From an uncultured Bacilli bacterium (GTDB taxonomy: Bacteria; Bacillota_I; Bacilli_A; RF39; UBA660), in NCBI GenBank assembly GCA_947630865.1, contig CANRJE010000019.1:1-16300 (forward strand): a DNA stretch of 16,300 nucleotides. Direction: 5' to 3'. A model generated the notes under the pieces. It was not told the DNA's origin, did no database searches, and was given only the letters and a program-made list of their open reading frames with translations. The translations under genes and the position numbers were made by a program. Below are positions 1-7,121 of this stretch, in pieces (position 1 is the first letter of the stretch; each line of letters opens with the position of its first letter).

Positions 1-61
1 TTCTGACAGTTGAAATTTGTATTTATTATTATACTGGATTTTAGAGAAATTTCAAGTTAGG

Positions 62-91
62 TTGCGGACATTGTCTGTCGTATGTTATAAT
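62..91 (+). promoter_or_regulatory. Putative sigma-A promoter with extended -10, upstream of the metallopeptidase-folD unit
   Basis: A perfect -10 hexamer TATAAT lies at 86-91 and is preceded by TG one base upstream (83-84), giving an extended -10. The best -35 is the weak TTGCGG at 62-67 with an 18-base spacer. An extended -10 can compensate for a poor -35. A short palindrome, GACA-T-TGTC (67-75), lies in the spacer and could be an operator or chance. The promoter is 15 bases from the start codon of the first gene, so the leader is very short. Confidence 0.55.
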
Positions 92-105
92 TATTCTGGT
101 GGTGT

Positions 106-747
106 ATGAAAACAATAATAGATGGCATTGAATTTGAAGTCATCATTGAAAAGAAGAAAGGCAATAAAAATACTTATTTAAGAGTAAATGATGATTTAAA
201 TATTTATATAACAACTAATTATTATACAAGTCTTAAATCTCTTCAAAAATTAATTGATGATAATCATAAAGCTATTTTAAGAATGTATAATTTAAAACTA
301 AAAAAAAGAAAAAGTGAAGAAGAATTTACCTATTTAGGTAAAAAATATGATATTGTTTATATGAATACGAAAGATATAGTATTAGGAGAAAATAGTATTT
401 TTTTAAATCATGAAGCAAGTCTTGATAAATGGTTAAAAAAAGAAGCTGAAAAGATTTTTAAAGAAGAACTAGATGAAGTTTACAAAATTTTTCCAGTTAC
501 AATACCATATCCTAGTTTAACTATCAGGAAGATGAAAACAAGATGGGGGGTATGTAATGTTAAAACTAAAAGAGTTACTTTAAATTTAGAATTAATAAAA
601 AAGGAACTTAAATATTTAGATTATGTAATTGCTCATGAACTATCTCATTTAGTTTATCCTAATCATTCAAAAGATTTTTGGAATTTAGTAGAACGGGTTA
701 TTCCCAATTATAAATTATTAAGAAAGGAAATGCGAAATTATGAATAA
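106..747 (+). CDS. YgjP-like zinc metallopeptidase (DUF45 / M48-type, SprT-like fold)
   Basis: A 213-residue putative zinc-dependent metallopeptidase of the YgjP/DUF45 family. The zinc motif HELSH is at residues 177-181 (H177, E178, H181), and a third ligand is likely H187 in NHSKDFW. The stretch TRWGVC before it and the strand that follows are typical of this family, and the length is near the family norm. No signal peptide or membrane segment is visible, so it should be cytosolic; the natural substrate of the family is poorly known. The ATG at 106 follows a weak GGTGGTG ribosome site. The last 8 bases overlap the next gene, folD, so the two are translationally coupled. I see no functional link to folate metabolism; co-transcription may be incidental. 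Family assignment is firm, substrate unknown. Confidence 0.88.
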   Translation: MKTIIDGIEFEVIIEKKKGNKNTYLRVNDDLNIYITTNYYTSLKSLQKLIDDNHKAILRMYNLKLKKRKSEEEFTYLGKKYDIVYMNTKDIVLGENSIFLNHEASLDKWLKKEAEKIFKEELDEVYKIFPVTIPYPSLTIRKMKTRWGVCNVKTKRVTLNLELIKKELKYLDYVIAHELSHLVYPNHSKDFWNLVERVIPNYKLLRKEMRNYE

Positions 748-1573
748 GATAATTGATGGTAAAAAAGTAAGAGATGAAAGAAAAGAAAAATTAATGGAGG
801 AAATAAAAAAACTTAAAGAAAAACTAACGTTAGTTGATATTAGTGTAGGAGATGATGCAGCTAGTAAAGTTTATGTTAGTCAAAAAGAGAAAATGGCTCT
901 TGAAGTTGGTTACAATTTTCTAAATTTACATTATGATAAAATTGAAGAAGATAAGTTAATTGAAAAAATTGAAGAATTAAATAATGATGAGAACATAACT
1001 GGTATTATTGTTCAATTACCTTTACCAAGTTATTTAAATAAAGATAGAATATTAAATACTGTATCAGTAGATAAAGATGTTGATGGGTTAACGAGAGAAA
1101 ATTTAACAAGATTAGTAAAAAAAGAAAAGAGTTTAATACCATGTACTCCTAAAGGAGTTATGACTTTACTTGAAAGTTATCATATTGATTTAATAGGAAA
1201 AAAAATAGTAATTGTTGGAAGAAGTGAATTAGTAGGACTTCCATTATTTCATTTACTTTTAAATAAAGATGCTACTGTTACTTTGTGTCATTCAAAAACT
1301 AAAGACTTAAAATCTTATACAAAGAATGCTGATATATTAATTGTTGCTGTTGGTAAAAAATCTTTAATAACTTCTGATATGGTAAAACCTGGTAGTGTTC
1401 TAATCGATGTAGGAATTAATAGAGTTGATAATAAACTATATGGTGATATTGAATCATCTTCTATAGAAGTTGCTAGTTTAATGACTCCTGTTCCAGGAGG
1501 AGTTGGACCAATGACAGTTATCTCCTTAATGGAAAATGTTTTAGAAGCTTATAAAGCAAGAAAAAATAAATAA
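740..1573 (+). CDS. folD: Bifunctional methylene-tetrahydrofolate dehydrogenase / methenyl-tetrahydrofolate cyclohydrolase (FolD)
   Basis: A 277-residue cytosolic enzyme that oxidises 5,10-methylene-THF to methenyl-THF with NAD(P)+ and hydrolyses it to 10-formyl-THF, supplying one-carbon units for purine and formyl-methionine synthesis. The catalytic YVxxK pattern is present (Y45, K49). Other visible family signatures are QLPLP at 92-96, DKDVDG at 111-116, the Rossmann-type nucleotide motif GRSELVG at 160-166 and PVPGGVGPMT at 250-259. The length matches full-length FolD (about 280-290), so it is intact. The ATG at 740 sits about 10 bases after AAAGGAAA inside the upstream gene, which it overlaps by 8 bases. 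A poorly GC-supported, T-rich stretch follows the stop. Confidence 0.97.
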   Translation: MNKIIDGKKVRDERKEKLMEEIKKLKEKLTLVDISVGDDAASKVYVSQKEKMALEVGYNFLNLHYDKIEEDKLIEKIEELNNDENITGIIVQLPLPSYLNKDRILNTVSVDKDVDGLTRENLTRLVKKEKSLIPCTPKGVMTLLESYHIDLIGKKIVIVGRSELVGLPLFHLLLNKDATVTLCHSKTKDLKSYTKNADILIVAVGKKSLITSDMVKPGSVLIDVGINRVDNKLYGDIESSSIEVASLMTPVPGGVGPMTVISLMENVLEAYKARKNK

Positions 1574-1578
1574 AAGTA

Positions 1579-1607
1579 TTTATTTTTTTTTAAAATTAAA
1601 TTATAAT
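1579..1607 (+). promoter_or_regulatory. Putative promoter upstream of the M3-like protein gene
   Basis: TATAAT at 1602-1607 has a weak TTTATT at 1579-1584, spaced by 17 bases. The region is so AT-rich that chance matches are likely, but this is the only good -10 in the 57-base gap between folD and the next gene. The ribosome site AGGGG (1621-1625) lies 5 bases before the ATG at 1631. Confidence 0.35.
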
Positions 1608-1630
1608 ATTAAATATTTTTAGGGGATATT

Positions 1631-3082
1631 ATGCAATTAGAAATTTTAGATTTTACTATTTATTATGATAAAGACTTTGATATTTCAGAAATAAAACAAA
1701 TTATTGAAAACAATTATCAATTAATAAAACTTTATTATAAAGATATAAAAGGAATAAGTTTTATACCTACTAATAAAGATAATATCTTATATGTAGAAGA
1801 TTTTAATTCTTTCTTTTTAGATATTATTGAAAAAGAATATTTTAATTTAGAAACTAAAAATAACTTTAAAAATCCTAATTTGTTAATGTCTTTATATATT
1901 GAATATAAAGTTCGAGAAATTAATAGTGAAGTTATAAAACCAAATTTTAATATACCAACTGAAATTCTTCTAAATGTTATTGCATATAAATATTATGAAG
2001 AAATGGGAACAAAAGAAGATTTTATTAATTATTTAAAAAATCGATTAAAAACAGATGAAATAATAAAATGGCTTCAAGATAAAACAAGATTTCAAATATA
2101 TAATTATTTTCTAAAAATAGCAGTTGAAAACATTAAAGAATCCTATAAAGACTTTTATAGTGTTATAATTAAAATTACTGATAAAATAACAGAAGACTTT
2201 GAAAAGAATTTTCAAGATGAAATTGAAGAAGAAGTATATGAAGAGATAATTGATTTTTCTGAAGTTGAAAACTTATTTCTTAACTTTTTAGATTTTATTA
2301 AAGCACCATCTAATTGGAAAGAAAAATATTTTCTTTTAAAAAATGATTTAGGTATAACATTCAATAAAGAAGAAGAATCAAGATTTTATTTAGATAGTAA
2401 TCACATAATTAAAATAAACATAAATAGTAAAAATGAAATAGATGCTTTTTACACCTTAGTTCATGAATTTGTTCATTATCTATCTTATAAAGAAAATTAT
2501 GCAAATTCTTTTCTTAATGAATTTCCTAGCATTTATTTTGAAATGTTAGCTATTACTTATTTACAAAAAATAAATTATCGGAGAAGTCTTGCTTTAGAAA
2601 CTTTAAATAATAGAAGATTTAATAATATAGAAATTTATTTTGAATATGGTTCTATCTATAAAGATATTGTAAAATATAGTCAAATTGGTATAATTAGAAG
2701 AGAAGATGAGTTAGAAAATATATTAAAACTTTTTAGAGATGTTAATAGTTTTATATCAACTGGTGATAATGAATCAAAAGATATAGTTAAATTAAAAGAA
2801 ATATCTGAAAGATTAAATAAACTAGATATTTTAGAAGTAATAGATAAAAAATATGATAACTTAAATGAAATATTTTTAAAAAAAGGATTAGAAGTTTTAG
2901 ATGGATATAAATATTTATTAGGAACGATGTTAGCATTTGAAATTAATAAGAAAGTTGATGATACTATATTAGGAAAGATGTTTTTAGTAGTAGATAATTT
3001 AGATAAATATACATTAAATGATATATTAAAAGAATTTGATATAGAATATATATTACAAGATAAAGATAATAATAAAAAGTAG
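1631..3082 (+). CDS. Unrecognised 483-residue protein with an M3-like gluzincin zinc-peptidase signature
   Basis: I do not recognise this protein as a whole. It carries HEFVH at residues 278-282 followed by E297-F-P-S-I-Y-F-E304. The spacing and the ExPSxxxE pattern resemble the zinc-binding region of M3 oligopeptidases (thimet oligopeptidase/PepF type), where HExxH supplies two histidines and a downstream glutamate is the third ligand. Here the loop between the two motifs is only about 15 residues, shorter than in classical M3 enzymes. The surrounding sequence is helical, very rich in Lys, Glu, Asn and Ile, and lacks a signal peptide or clear membrane span, so a cytosolic peptidase or a divergent remnant is inferred. 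It stands alone between folD and rluB, with its own ribosome site AGGGG. The metallopeptidase reading is moderately supported; activity and substrate are unknown. Confidence 0.6.
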   Translation: MQLEILDFTIYYDKDFDISEIKQIIENNYQLIKLYYKDIKGISFIPTNKDNILYVEDFNSFFLDIIEKEYFNLETKNNFKNPNLLMSLYIEYKVREINSEVIKPNFNIPTEILLNVIAYKYYEEMGTKEDFINYLKNRLKTDEIIKWLQDKTRFQIYNYFLKIAVENIKESYKDFYSVIIKITDKITEDFEKNFQDEIEEEVYEEIIDFSEVENLFLNFLDFIKAPSNWKEKYFLLKNDLGITFNKEEESRFYLDSNHIIKININSKNEIDAFYTLVHEFVHYLSYKENYANSFLNEFPSIYFEMLAITYLQKINYRRSLALETLNNRRFNNIEIYFEYGSIYKDIVKYSQIGIIRREDELENILKLFRDVNSFISTGDNESKDIVKLKEISERLNKLDILEVIDKKYDNLNEIFLKKGLEVLDGYKYLLGTMLAFEINKKVDDTILGKMFLVVDNLDKYTLNDILKEFDIEYILQDKDNNKK

Positions 3083-3130
3083 ATTTTTCAAATTTATTTT
3101 GTTAAAATAAAAAAAGAAAGTGGGAAAGTT

Positions 3131-3853
3131 ATGGAGAGAGTTCAAAAAGTAATTAGTAATTTAGGATACGAGTCTCGTCGTAATGCTGAAAAATTAATTA
3201 TTGATGGTAAAGTTTTAATAAATGGTCATGTTGCAAGTCTTGGTGATAAAGTTAAAGATAGTGATGAAATAAGAGTTAATGGAGTTATATTAGATAGAAA
3301 AAATAATCAAAATAAAGTTTATTATCTTTTAAATAAACCAAGGGGAGTTGTTTCAACAAGTAATGATGATAAAGGACGAAAGACAGTTATTGATTTAATT
3401 GATACATCGTTAAGAATTTATCCTGTAGGACGTCTTGATTATGATACAACAGGAGCTATTTTATTAACCAATGATGGAGAACTTACAAACTTACTTTTAC
3501 ATCCAAAGAATGAAATAGAAAAAGTTTATTTAGCTAAAATTAAAGGTATTATAACAGGGAGTGATATTCATAAACTTAAAAGTGGAGTTATGATTGATAG
3601 TAAAAAGACATCTCCTGCTTTAGTAAAATTAAAAAGTTATGATAAAAAAACAAATACTTCAATGGTTCTTATAACAATTCATGAAGGTCATAATCATCAA
3701 GTTAAAAAGATGTTTTTAAGTATAGGTTATGAAGTTTTAAAATTAACAAGATTAAAATTTGCTTTTTTAGATGTTAAAAACTTGAAGAGTGGAGAGTATC
3801 GTATGCTAACGCCTAAGGAAGTTAAAAAATTATATGGTTTAGGAAAAAATTAA
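3131..3853 (+). CDS. rluB: rRNA pseudouridine synthase, RluB/RsuA family
   Basis: A 240-residue enzyme that isomerises a uridine in ribosomal RNA to pseudouridine. An N-terminal S4 RNA-binding domain spans about residues 1-48 (MERVQKVISN start, RRNAEKLI, V.ING). The catalytic domain contains GRLDYDTTG at 100-108, where D103 is the expected nucleophile, and a distal EGHNHQVKKM at 185-194. That last motif is usually EGRNRQVRRM, so two Arg are His here; such variants occur in the family. The length is typical. Low-GC Bacillota usually carry this as the YpuL/RluB protein acting on 23S rRNA; RsuA (16S) is the alternative that sequence alone does not exclude. The next gene begins one base after its stop, so the two are co-transcribed. 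Confidence 0.93.
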   Translation: MERVQKVISNLGYESRRNAEKLIIDGKVLINGHVASLGDKVKDSDEIRVNGVILDRKNNQNKVYYLLNKPRGVVSTSNDDKGRKTVIDLIDTSLRIYPVGRLDYDTTGAILLTNDGELTNLLLHPKNEIEKVYLAKIKGIITGSDIHKLKSGVMIDSKKTSPALVKLKSYDKKTNTSMVLITIHEGHNHQVKKMFLSIGYEVLKLTRLKFAFLDVKNLKSGEYRMLTPKEVKKLYGLGKN

Positions 3854-3854
3854 T

Positions 3855-4727
3855 ATGAAGATTGAATATGTTTTTATTTTATTTTGGTTATATGCTATTT
3901 TAGGTTGGATTTTAGAATTAATTGTTACTTATTTAAGACAAAGGAAATTAGTTAATAGAGGATTTTTACTTGGTCCTTATTGTCCTATTTATGGAGTAGG
4001 TGGAACAGTTTTATTATTCTTATATAAGTATAATGCAAGTCCTTTTATTGTTTTTGTCGTGTCTATTTTTATTTGTAGTTTAATTGAATATTTAGCAAGT
4101 TATATCTTAGAAGCTATTTATAAAGTAAGATGGTGGGATTATACAAATCGCTTTTTAAATGTTAATGGGAGAATTTGTTTAACGAACTCTATTGCTTTTG
4201 GTTTTTTAGGAGTTTTATTAGTTTGTTATTTAAATCCATGGTTTTTAAATTTATTTAGAAGTATCGATCCTAAAACTCTTCATTTAATAGTTATTATAAT
4301 TGGAAGTATTACAGCAATTGATGTTTTATTAACATTAAGTGCTATGGATGATGTTAGGATAATGGTTACAAATTTTAAAGATAAAAGTATAACTAATATT
4401 TTTAAATCAAATGCTGATAGATCAGAAGAGATAAGTTTTAAAGTTCGAAATATATTAAAACAAAAGTCATTTATTCATAAACACTTAACTAAAGCTTATG
4501 AAAATTTAAAAATTTATAAAAATTATGTAGCACGTAAAGGAGGAAAAGAAAAAACTAATAAATTTGAAACTATTGAAAATATTTTTGTAATAGGAGTTTT
4601 ATTAAGTATTATTTTAGGATTAATTTTAGGAAAAATATTTGGAAATAAAGGATTATTTATTTGTATCTTTTTAGCACTAGATGCATTAATTGTTAGATTA
4701 TTAAGTAGAGGTAATGATGAAAAGTAG
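3855..4727 (+). CDS. CmpB-type integral membrane protein (putative ABC-transporter type IV, PF06541 family)
   Basis: A 290-residue membrane protein. The N-terminal segment has the family hallmarks: FWLYAILGWILE at about 10-21, then NRGFLLGPYCPIYGVGG at 34-50. About five hydrophobic helices lie in the first 165 residues, a charged cytosolic stretch runs from about 170 to 235, and two more helices close the protein. The family is annotated as a putative ABC transporter permease, but no ATPase partner lies nearby and the biochemical role is not established. The start is one base after the rluB stop, and its own 3' end overlaps the next small gene by 14 bases, so rluB, this gene and the 75-residue gene form one unit. 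Family call good, function open. Confidence 0.82.
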   Translation: MKIEYVFILFWLYAILGWILELIVTYLRQRKLVNRGFLLGPYCPIYGVGGTVLLFLYKYNASPFIVFVVSIFICSLIEYLASYILEAIYKVRWWDYTNRFLNVNGRICLTNSIAFGFLGVLLVCYLNPWFLNLFRSIDPKTLHLIVIIIGSITAIDVLLTLSAMDDVRIMVTNFKDKSITNIFKSNADRSEEISFKVRNILKQKSFIHKHLTKAYENLKIYKNYVARKGGKEKTNKFETIENIFVIGVLLSIILGLILGKIFGNKGLFICIFLALDALIVRLLSRGNDEK

Positions 4728-4941
4728 TTTTACACATAAAATAAAAAATGATATTTATTTATCAGACGATGACATTAAAATATTAGAAAAATATGATATT
4801 CCTTATGATAGTTTCTCTAGTATGAAAGAGTTAATGTTTGAAATTGAAACAATTTTAGATGAGATAGAACCTTATGAAGATTTAGAAGAATTATCTATTA
4901 AATTAGCTGAATACAATTATCATTTTAAAACTAATAAGTGA
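4714..4941 (+). CDS. Small acidic hypothetical protein (75 residues)
   Basis: A 75-residue protein I do not recognise. It begins Met-Met-Lys, so the start could be 4714 or 4717; GTAGAGG at 4705-4711 is a possible ribosome site. It is acidic and predicted helical, with clusters such as LSDDDIKILEKYDIPYD and ETILDEIEPYEDLEEL, no Cys and no membrane segment. The start overlaps the end of the CmpB-type gene by 14 bases, which with the normal codon use argues for a real, coupled gene. It ends in TGA and is followed at once by a weak hairpin. Function unknown; a cytosolic helical protein tied to its membrane neighbour is a guess. Confidence 0.6.
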   Translation: MMKSSFTHKIKNDIYLSDDDIKILEKYDIPYDSFSSMKELMFEIETILDEIEPYEDLEELSIKLAEYNYHFKTNK

Positions 4942-4962
4942 GGGTATAACCTTTCTTTTTTT
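4941..4962 (+). terminator. Weak possible intrinsic terminator
   Basis: AGGGT (4941-4945) pairs with ACCTT (4949-4953) across a three-base loop with one G-U pair, and a T-rich run follows. The stem is short, so termination is likely partial at best. Confidence 0.3.
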
Positions 4963-4975
4963 ATAAATACTAATA

Positions 4976-6400
4976 ATGATGACTATGAAAAATGAAAGTA
5001 TATGGAATAATTATTTAAAAGAAAAATTTTTAGAATTAAATGAAGATATTGAGTGTGATATTTTAATAATAGGTGGGGGAATAGCAGGAATTTTATCAGC
5101 TTATGAACTTTCTAAAAGTAATAAAAAAATTGTATTAGTAGAAAGAAATAAATTATTTTCTGGAGTAACATCAAAAATGACTGCTAAAGTTACAATTTTA
5201 GAAGATATTTTAAAAAAAATAAGTGATAAAGATATTGATAAGTATATTAAAAGTCAATTAGAAGGATTAGATTTATTAAAAGAAAATATTTTGAATAACA
5301 ATATTGATTGCTGTTTTAAAGAAAATAAATCATATTTATTTACAATGAAAAAGAGTAATATTAAAAAATTAAAAAATATTTATGAGCATTTAAAAAATAA
5401 TAAAGTTAAAGTAAAAGAAGCAAATTTTAAGTTTAATAATATAGAAGCTCTTTTTGCAATTGAAGCTTTAGGATATGAAATAAATCCTATTAAATATTTA
5501 AATGGTATAAGAGATTCTTTAACAAATGTTTTAATTTATGAAAATACAAGTGTTGATTTAGTTTTAAAAGATGATGGCATCTTTACAGTTAAAACAAATA
5601 ATAAACATGAAATTAAAGCTTTGAAAATTATTTTTGCTACTAATTATCCTTATTTTTTAAAACCTCTTTTATTCCCTTTGAAAGTTCATCTTGAAAAGTC
5701 TTATATTGGATATGGTGATACAGAATCTTTAAATGAAGGTTTTAATGCTATTAATATAGATAAGGAAGTACATTCTATTAGATTTTATAATGGTAAAATG
5801 ATTTATTTAACAGGGAGTAGTACAATTTCTAATAAGGTGAATGCTATTAAAAACTTTAATAAAATTAAAGAAAGTCCTCTTTTTAAAGATATTAGTAATT
5901 TATGGAGTAATATGGATATAATTACCAATGATAGTTTACCAATTATAGGGGAAGTTTTAAAAGATATGTATATTATAACAGGATTTAATACTTGGGGTAT
6001 TTTATCAAGTCATGTTGGAGCATCGCTTTTAGCATCTTTGATACTTGGTAAAAAGAAAAATTTAAAATATAAAGAATTATTTAATCCTAAAAAGAAAATA
6101 AACTTAAAGAAGTTTTTAAATTCATCTTTAAATGTTTATGATAGTATAAATGGTTATTTGAAGGGATTGTTAAATAAAAATAAGATGGTCTTTTATAGTA
6201 AAGATAATGCTATGTATGTTGCAAAAGATGGGAAATGTTATTTAGTAAAGAGAAAATGTCCGCATTTGAAGTGTAATTTAATATTTAATAGTGTTGAAAA
6301 AACTTGGGATTGTCCTTGTCATGGTTCACGTTTTGACTTATATGGAAATGTTATAAGTGGTCCAAGTAAATATAATATAAAAGTAAAAAGTGTCAAATAA
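4976..6400 (+). CDS. yhfW: FAD-dependent oxidoreductase with C-terminal Rieske [2Fe-2S] domain (YhfW-like)
   Basis: A 474-residue fusion. The N-terminal part is a DAO-type flavoprotein: the dinucleotide motif GGGIAG is at residues 33-38, followed by an acidic strand end VLVERN. The C-terminal 75 residues form a Rieske domain with C428-P-H430 and C446-P-C-H449, which supply the two Cys and two His that ligate a [2Fe-2S] cluster. C433 and C448 are placed as in high-potential Rieske proteins that have a stabilising disulfide. This architecture matches Bacillus subtilis YhfW, whose substrate is not known to me. The start could be 4976, 4979 or 4985 (Met-Met-Thr-Met), and no clear Shine-Dalgarno precedes any of them, which is odd for this window. 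The stop lies inside a terminator hairpin. Confidence 0.88.
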   Translation: MMTMKNESIWNNYLKEKFLELNEDIECDILIIGGGIAGILSAYELSKSNKKIVLVERNKLFSGVTSKMTAKVTILEDILKKISDKDIDKYIKSQLEGLDLLKENILNNNIDCCFKENKSYLFTMKKSNIKKLKNIYEHLKNNKVKVKEANFKFNNIEALFAIEALGYEINPIKYLNGIRDSLTNVLIYENTSVDLVLKDDGIFTVKTNNKHEIKALKIIFATNYPYFLKPLLFPLKVHLEKSYIGYGDTESLNEGFNAINIDKEVHSIRFYNGKMIYLTGSSTISNKVNAIKNFNKIKESPLFKDISNLWSNMDIITNDSLPIIGEVLKDMYIITGFNTWGILSSHVGASLLASLILGKKKNLKYKELFNPKKKINLKKFLNSSLNVYDSINGYLKGLLNKNKMVFYSKDNAMYVAKDGKCYLVKRKCPHLKCNLIFNSVEKTWDCPCHGSRFDLYGNVISGPSKYNIKVKSVK

Positions 6401-6424
6401 GTGAAAACTTGTTTACTTTTTTTT
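6385..6424 (+). terminator. AT-rich intrinsic terminator after the Rieske oxidoreductase
   Basis: An outer stem AAAAAGT (6385-6391) pairs with ACTTTTT (6415-6421). An inner stem AAGT/ACTT (6399-6402 and 6407-6410) closes on a GAAA loop. Eight T follow C6416. The hairpin includes the stop codon of the upstream gene, and its right arm overlaps the -35 element of the next promoter. Confidence 0.5.
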
Positions 6425-6440
6425 AAAAGTAGGTTATGAT
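6412..6440 (+). promoter_or_regulatory. Promoter of the first T7SS unit (esxA-like)
   Basis: The -35 TTTACT (6412-6417) and -10 TATGAT (6435-6440) are separated by exactly 17 bases. The same two hexamers with the same spacing occur upstream of the second WXG100-like pair at 14645-14673, which strengthens both. The likely transcript start falls near 6447, leaving a leader of roughly 35 bases. Confidence 0.7.
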
Positions 6441-6482
6441 TAATATAAAGATAGGACATCTATCATGAAAGGAGATTTATTT

Positions 6483-6761
6483 ATGGCAAGTGATGGCATA
6501 AAATTTAGAGGGTCAGATATGACTCAAACAATTTCTGAAATATCTGCAGCAATTAGAGATATGGAAGGATTTAAAGAAAAAAACAAGGAAATTAAACAAC
6601 GTATGATGGGAACATGGAGTGGTTCTGAAGCACAAGCTGCTTTTGCAAGACTTGATGATATTGACAAGAATCTACAAGAGATGATTGATATTCAAACAAG
6701 AGTAAGAGATGCTTTAGACGATAAGAATTCAGGATTTACTGAAGCAAGTACAATGTTATAG
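6483..6761 (+). CDS. esxA: WXG100 family type VII secretion protein (EsxA-like)
   Basis: A 92-residue helical-hairpin protein with the hallmark W45-S-G47 turn near its middle, two flanking amphipathic helices and no signal peptide, as in ESAT-6-like T7 substrates that leave the cell as folded dimers. An in-frame ATG at 6465 would add six residues, but AAAGGAG at 6468-6474 lies 8 bases before the ATG at 6483, so the protein starts MASDGIKF. The C-terminus is short and lacks a clear YxxxD/E signal. The gene leads the T7 unit, and the next gene's ribosome site overlaps its stop codon. It is probably the major exported or structural WXG100 protein of this system. Confidence 0.93.
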   Translation: MASDGIKFRGSDMTQTISEISAAIRDMEGFKEKNKEIKQRMMGTWSGSEAQAAFARLDDIDKNLQEMIDIQTRVRDALDDKNSGFTEASTML

Positions 6762-6769
6762 GAGGATTT

Positions 6770-7045
6770 ATGAATAGAGATTTTGAAATACAAAGTTTAA
6801 GTGATTTACAAGGAGCACTAGCAGATTTACAAGCATTATCAGGAGACATTGATAATACACTTGGAAAATTAAATACAACCTATGCTAATCAACAATCAGG
6901 ATATGCATCAGCTAATTCTGAAAAGATTGCATCTTCAATGATGGAATGTACAGATAAAGCAAAAAAAATATCTGAAAATGTTCGAGTAATCAAAGAATCA
7001 ATTGACAAATATAGTAAAGTTATTGAGGAAACTGATCAAGCATAA
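6770..7045 (+). CDS. Small helical WXG100-like protein without the WXG motif
   Basis: A 91-residue protein with predicted long helices either side of a turn at about SGYASANSE (residues 43-51), the size and shape of WXG100-superfamily proteins. There is no Trp at all, so the W-x-G turn is absent. AGGAGG (6760-6765) overlaps the stop codon of the esxA-like gene and places the ATG 4 bases on, so the pair is co-translated. Tandem small Esx-type genes often make heterodimers; that the two proteins pair is an inference. The tail contains a Tyr followed by acidic residues (YSKVIEE), only loosely like the T7 YxxxD/E signal. An attenuator-like hairpin follows. Confidence 0.8.
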   Translation: MNRDFEIQSLSDLQGALADLQALSGDIDNTLGKLNTTYANQQSGYASANSEKIASSMMECTDKAKKISENVRVIKESIDKYSKVIEETDQA

Positions 7046-7050
7046 TTAAT

Positions 7051-7071
7051 AGACACGTTCTGTGTCTTTTA
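7051..7071 (+). terminator. Hairpin with T-run between the Esx pair and the 614-residue gene (attenuator candidate)
   Basis: AGACAC (7051-7056) pairs perfectly with GTGTCT (7062-7067) around a five-base loop, then TTTTAT. No promoter is recognisable between it and the next gene, so partial readthrough is likely. That would give high Esx and low downstream expression. Confidence 0.5.
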
Positions 7072-7091
7072 TGTGTTTAAAAAAGAAAAAA

Positions 7092-7107
7092 GAAGTTTTT
7101 TAACTTC
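7092..7107 (+). repeat. Inverted repeat in the leader of the 614-residue gene
   Basis: GAAGTT (7092-7097) and AACTTC (7102-7107) flank a TTTT loop, five bases upstream of the AAGAGG ribosome site (7112-7117). It could form a small hairpin or RNA-processing site before the start codon at 7122; no function can be assigned. Confidence 0.4.
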
Positions 7108-7121
7108 AGAAAAGAGGTATT

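Noticed and set aside
10..55. Perfect 9-base inverted repeat TTGAAATTT/AAATTTCAA at the window start
   Set aside because: The 28-base loop and pure A/T-rich arms make chance likely in DNA of this composition, and the feature to its left is not visible.
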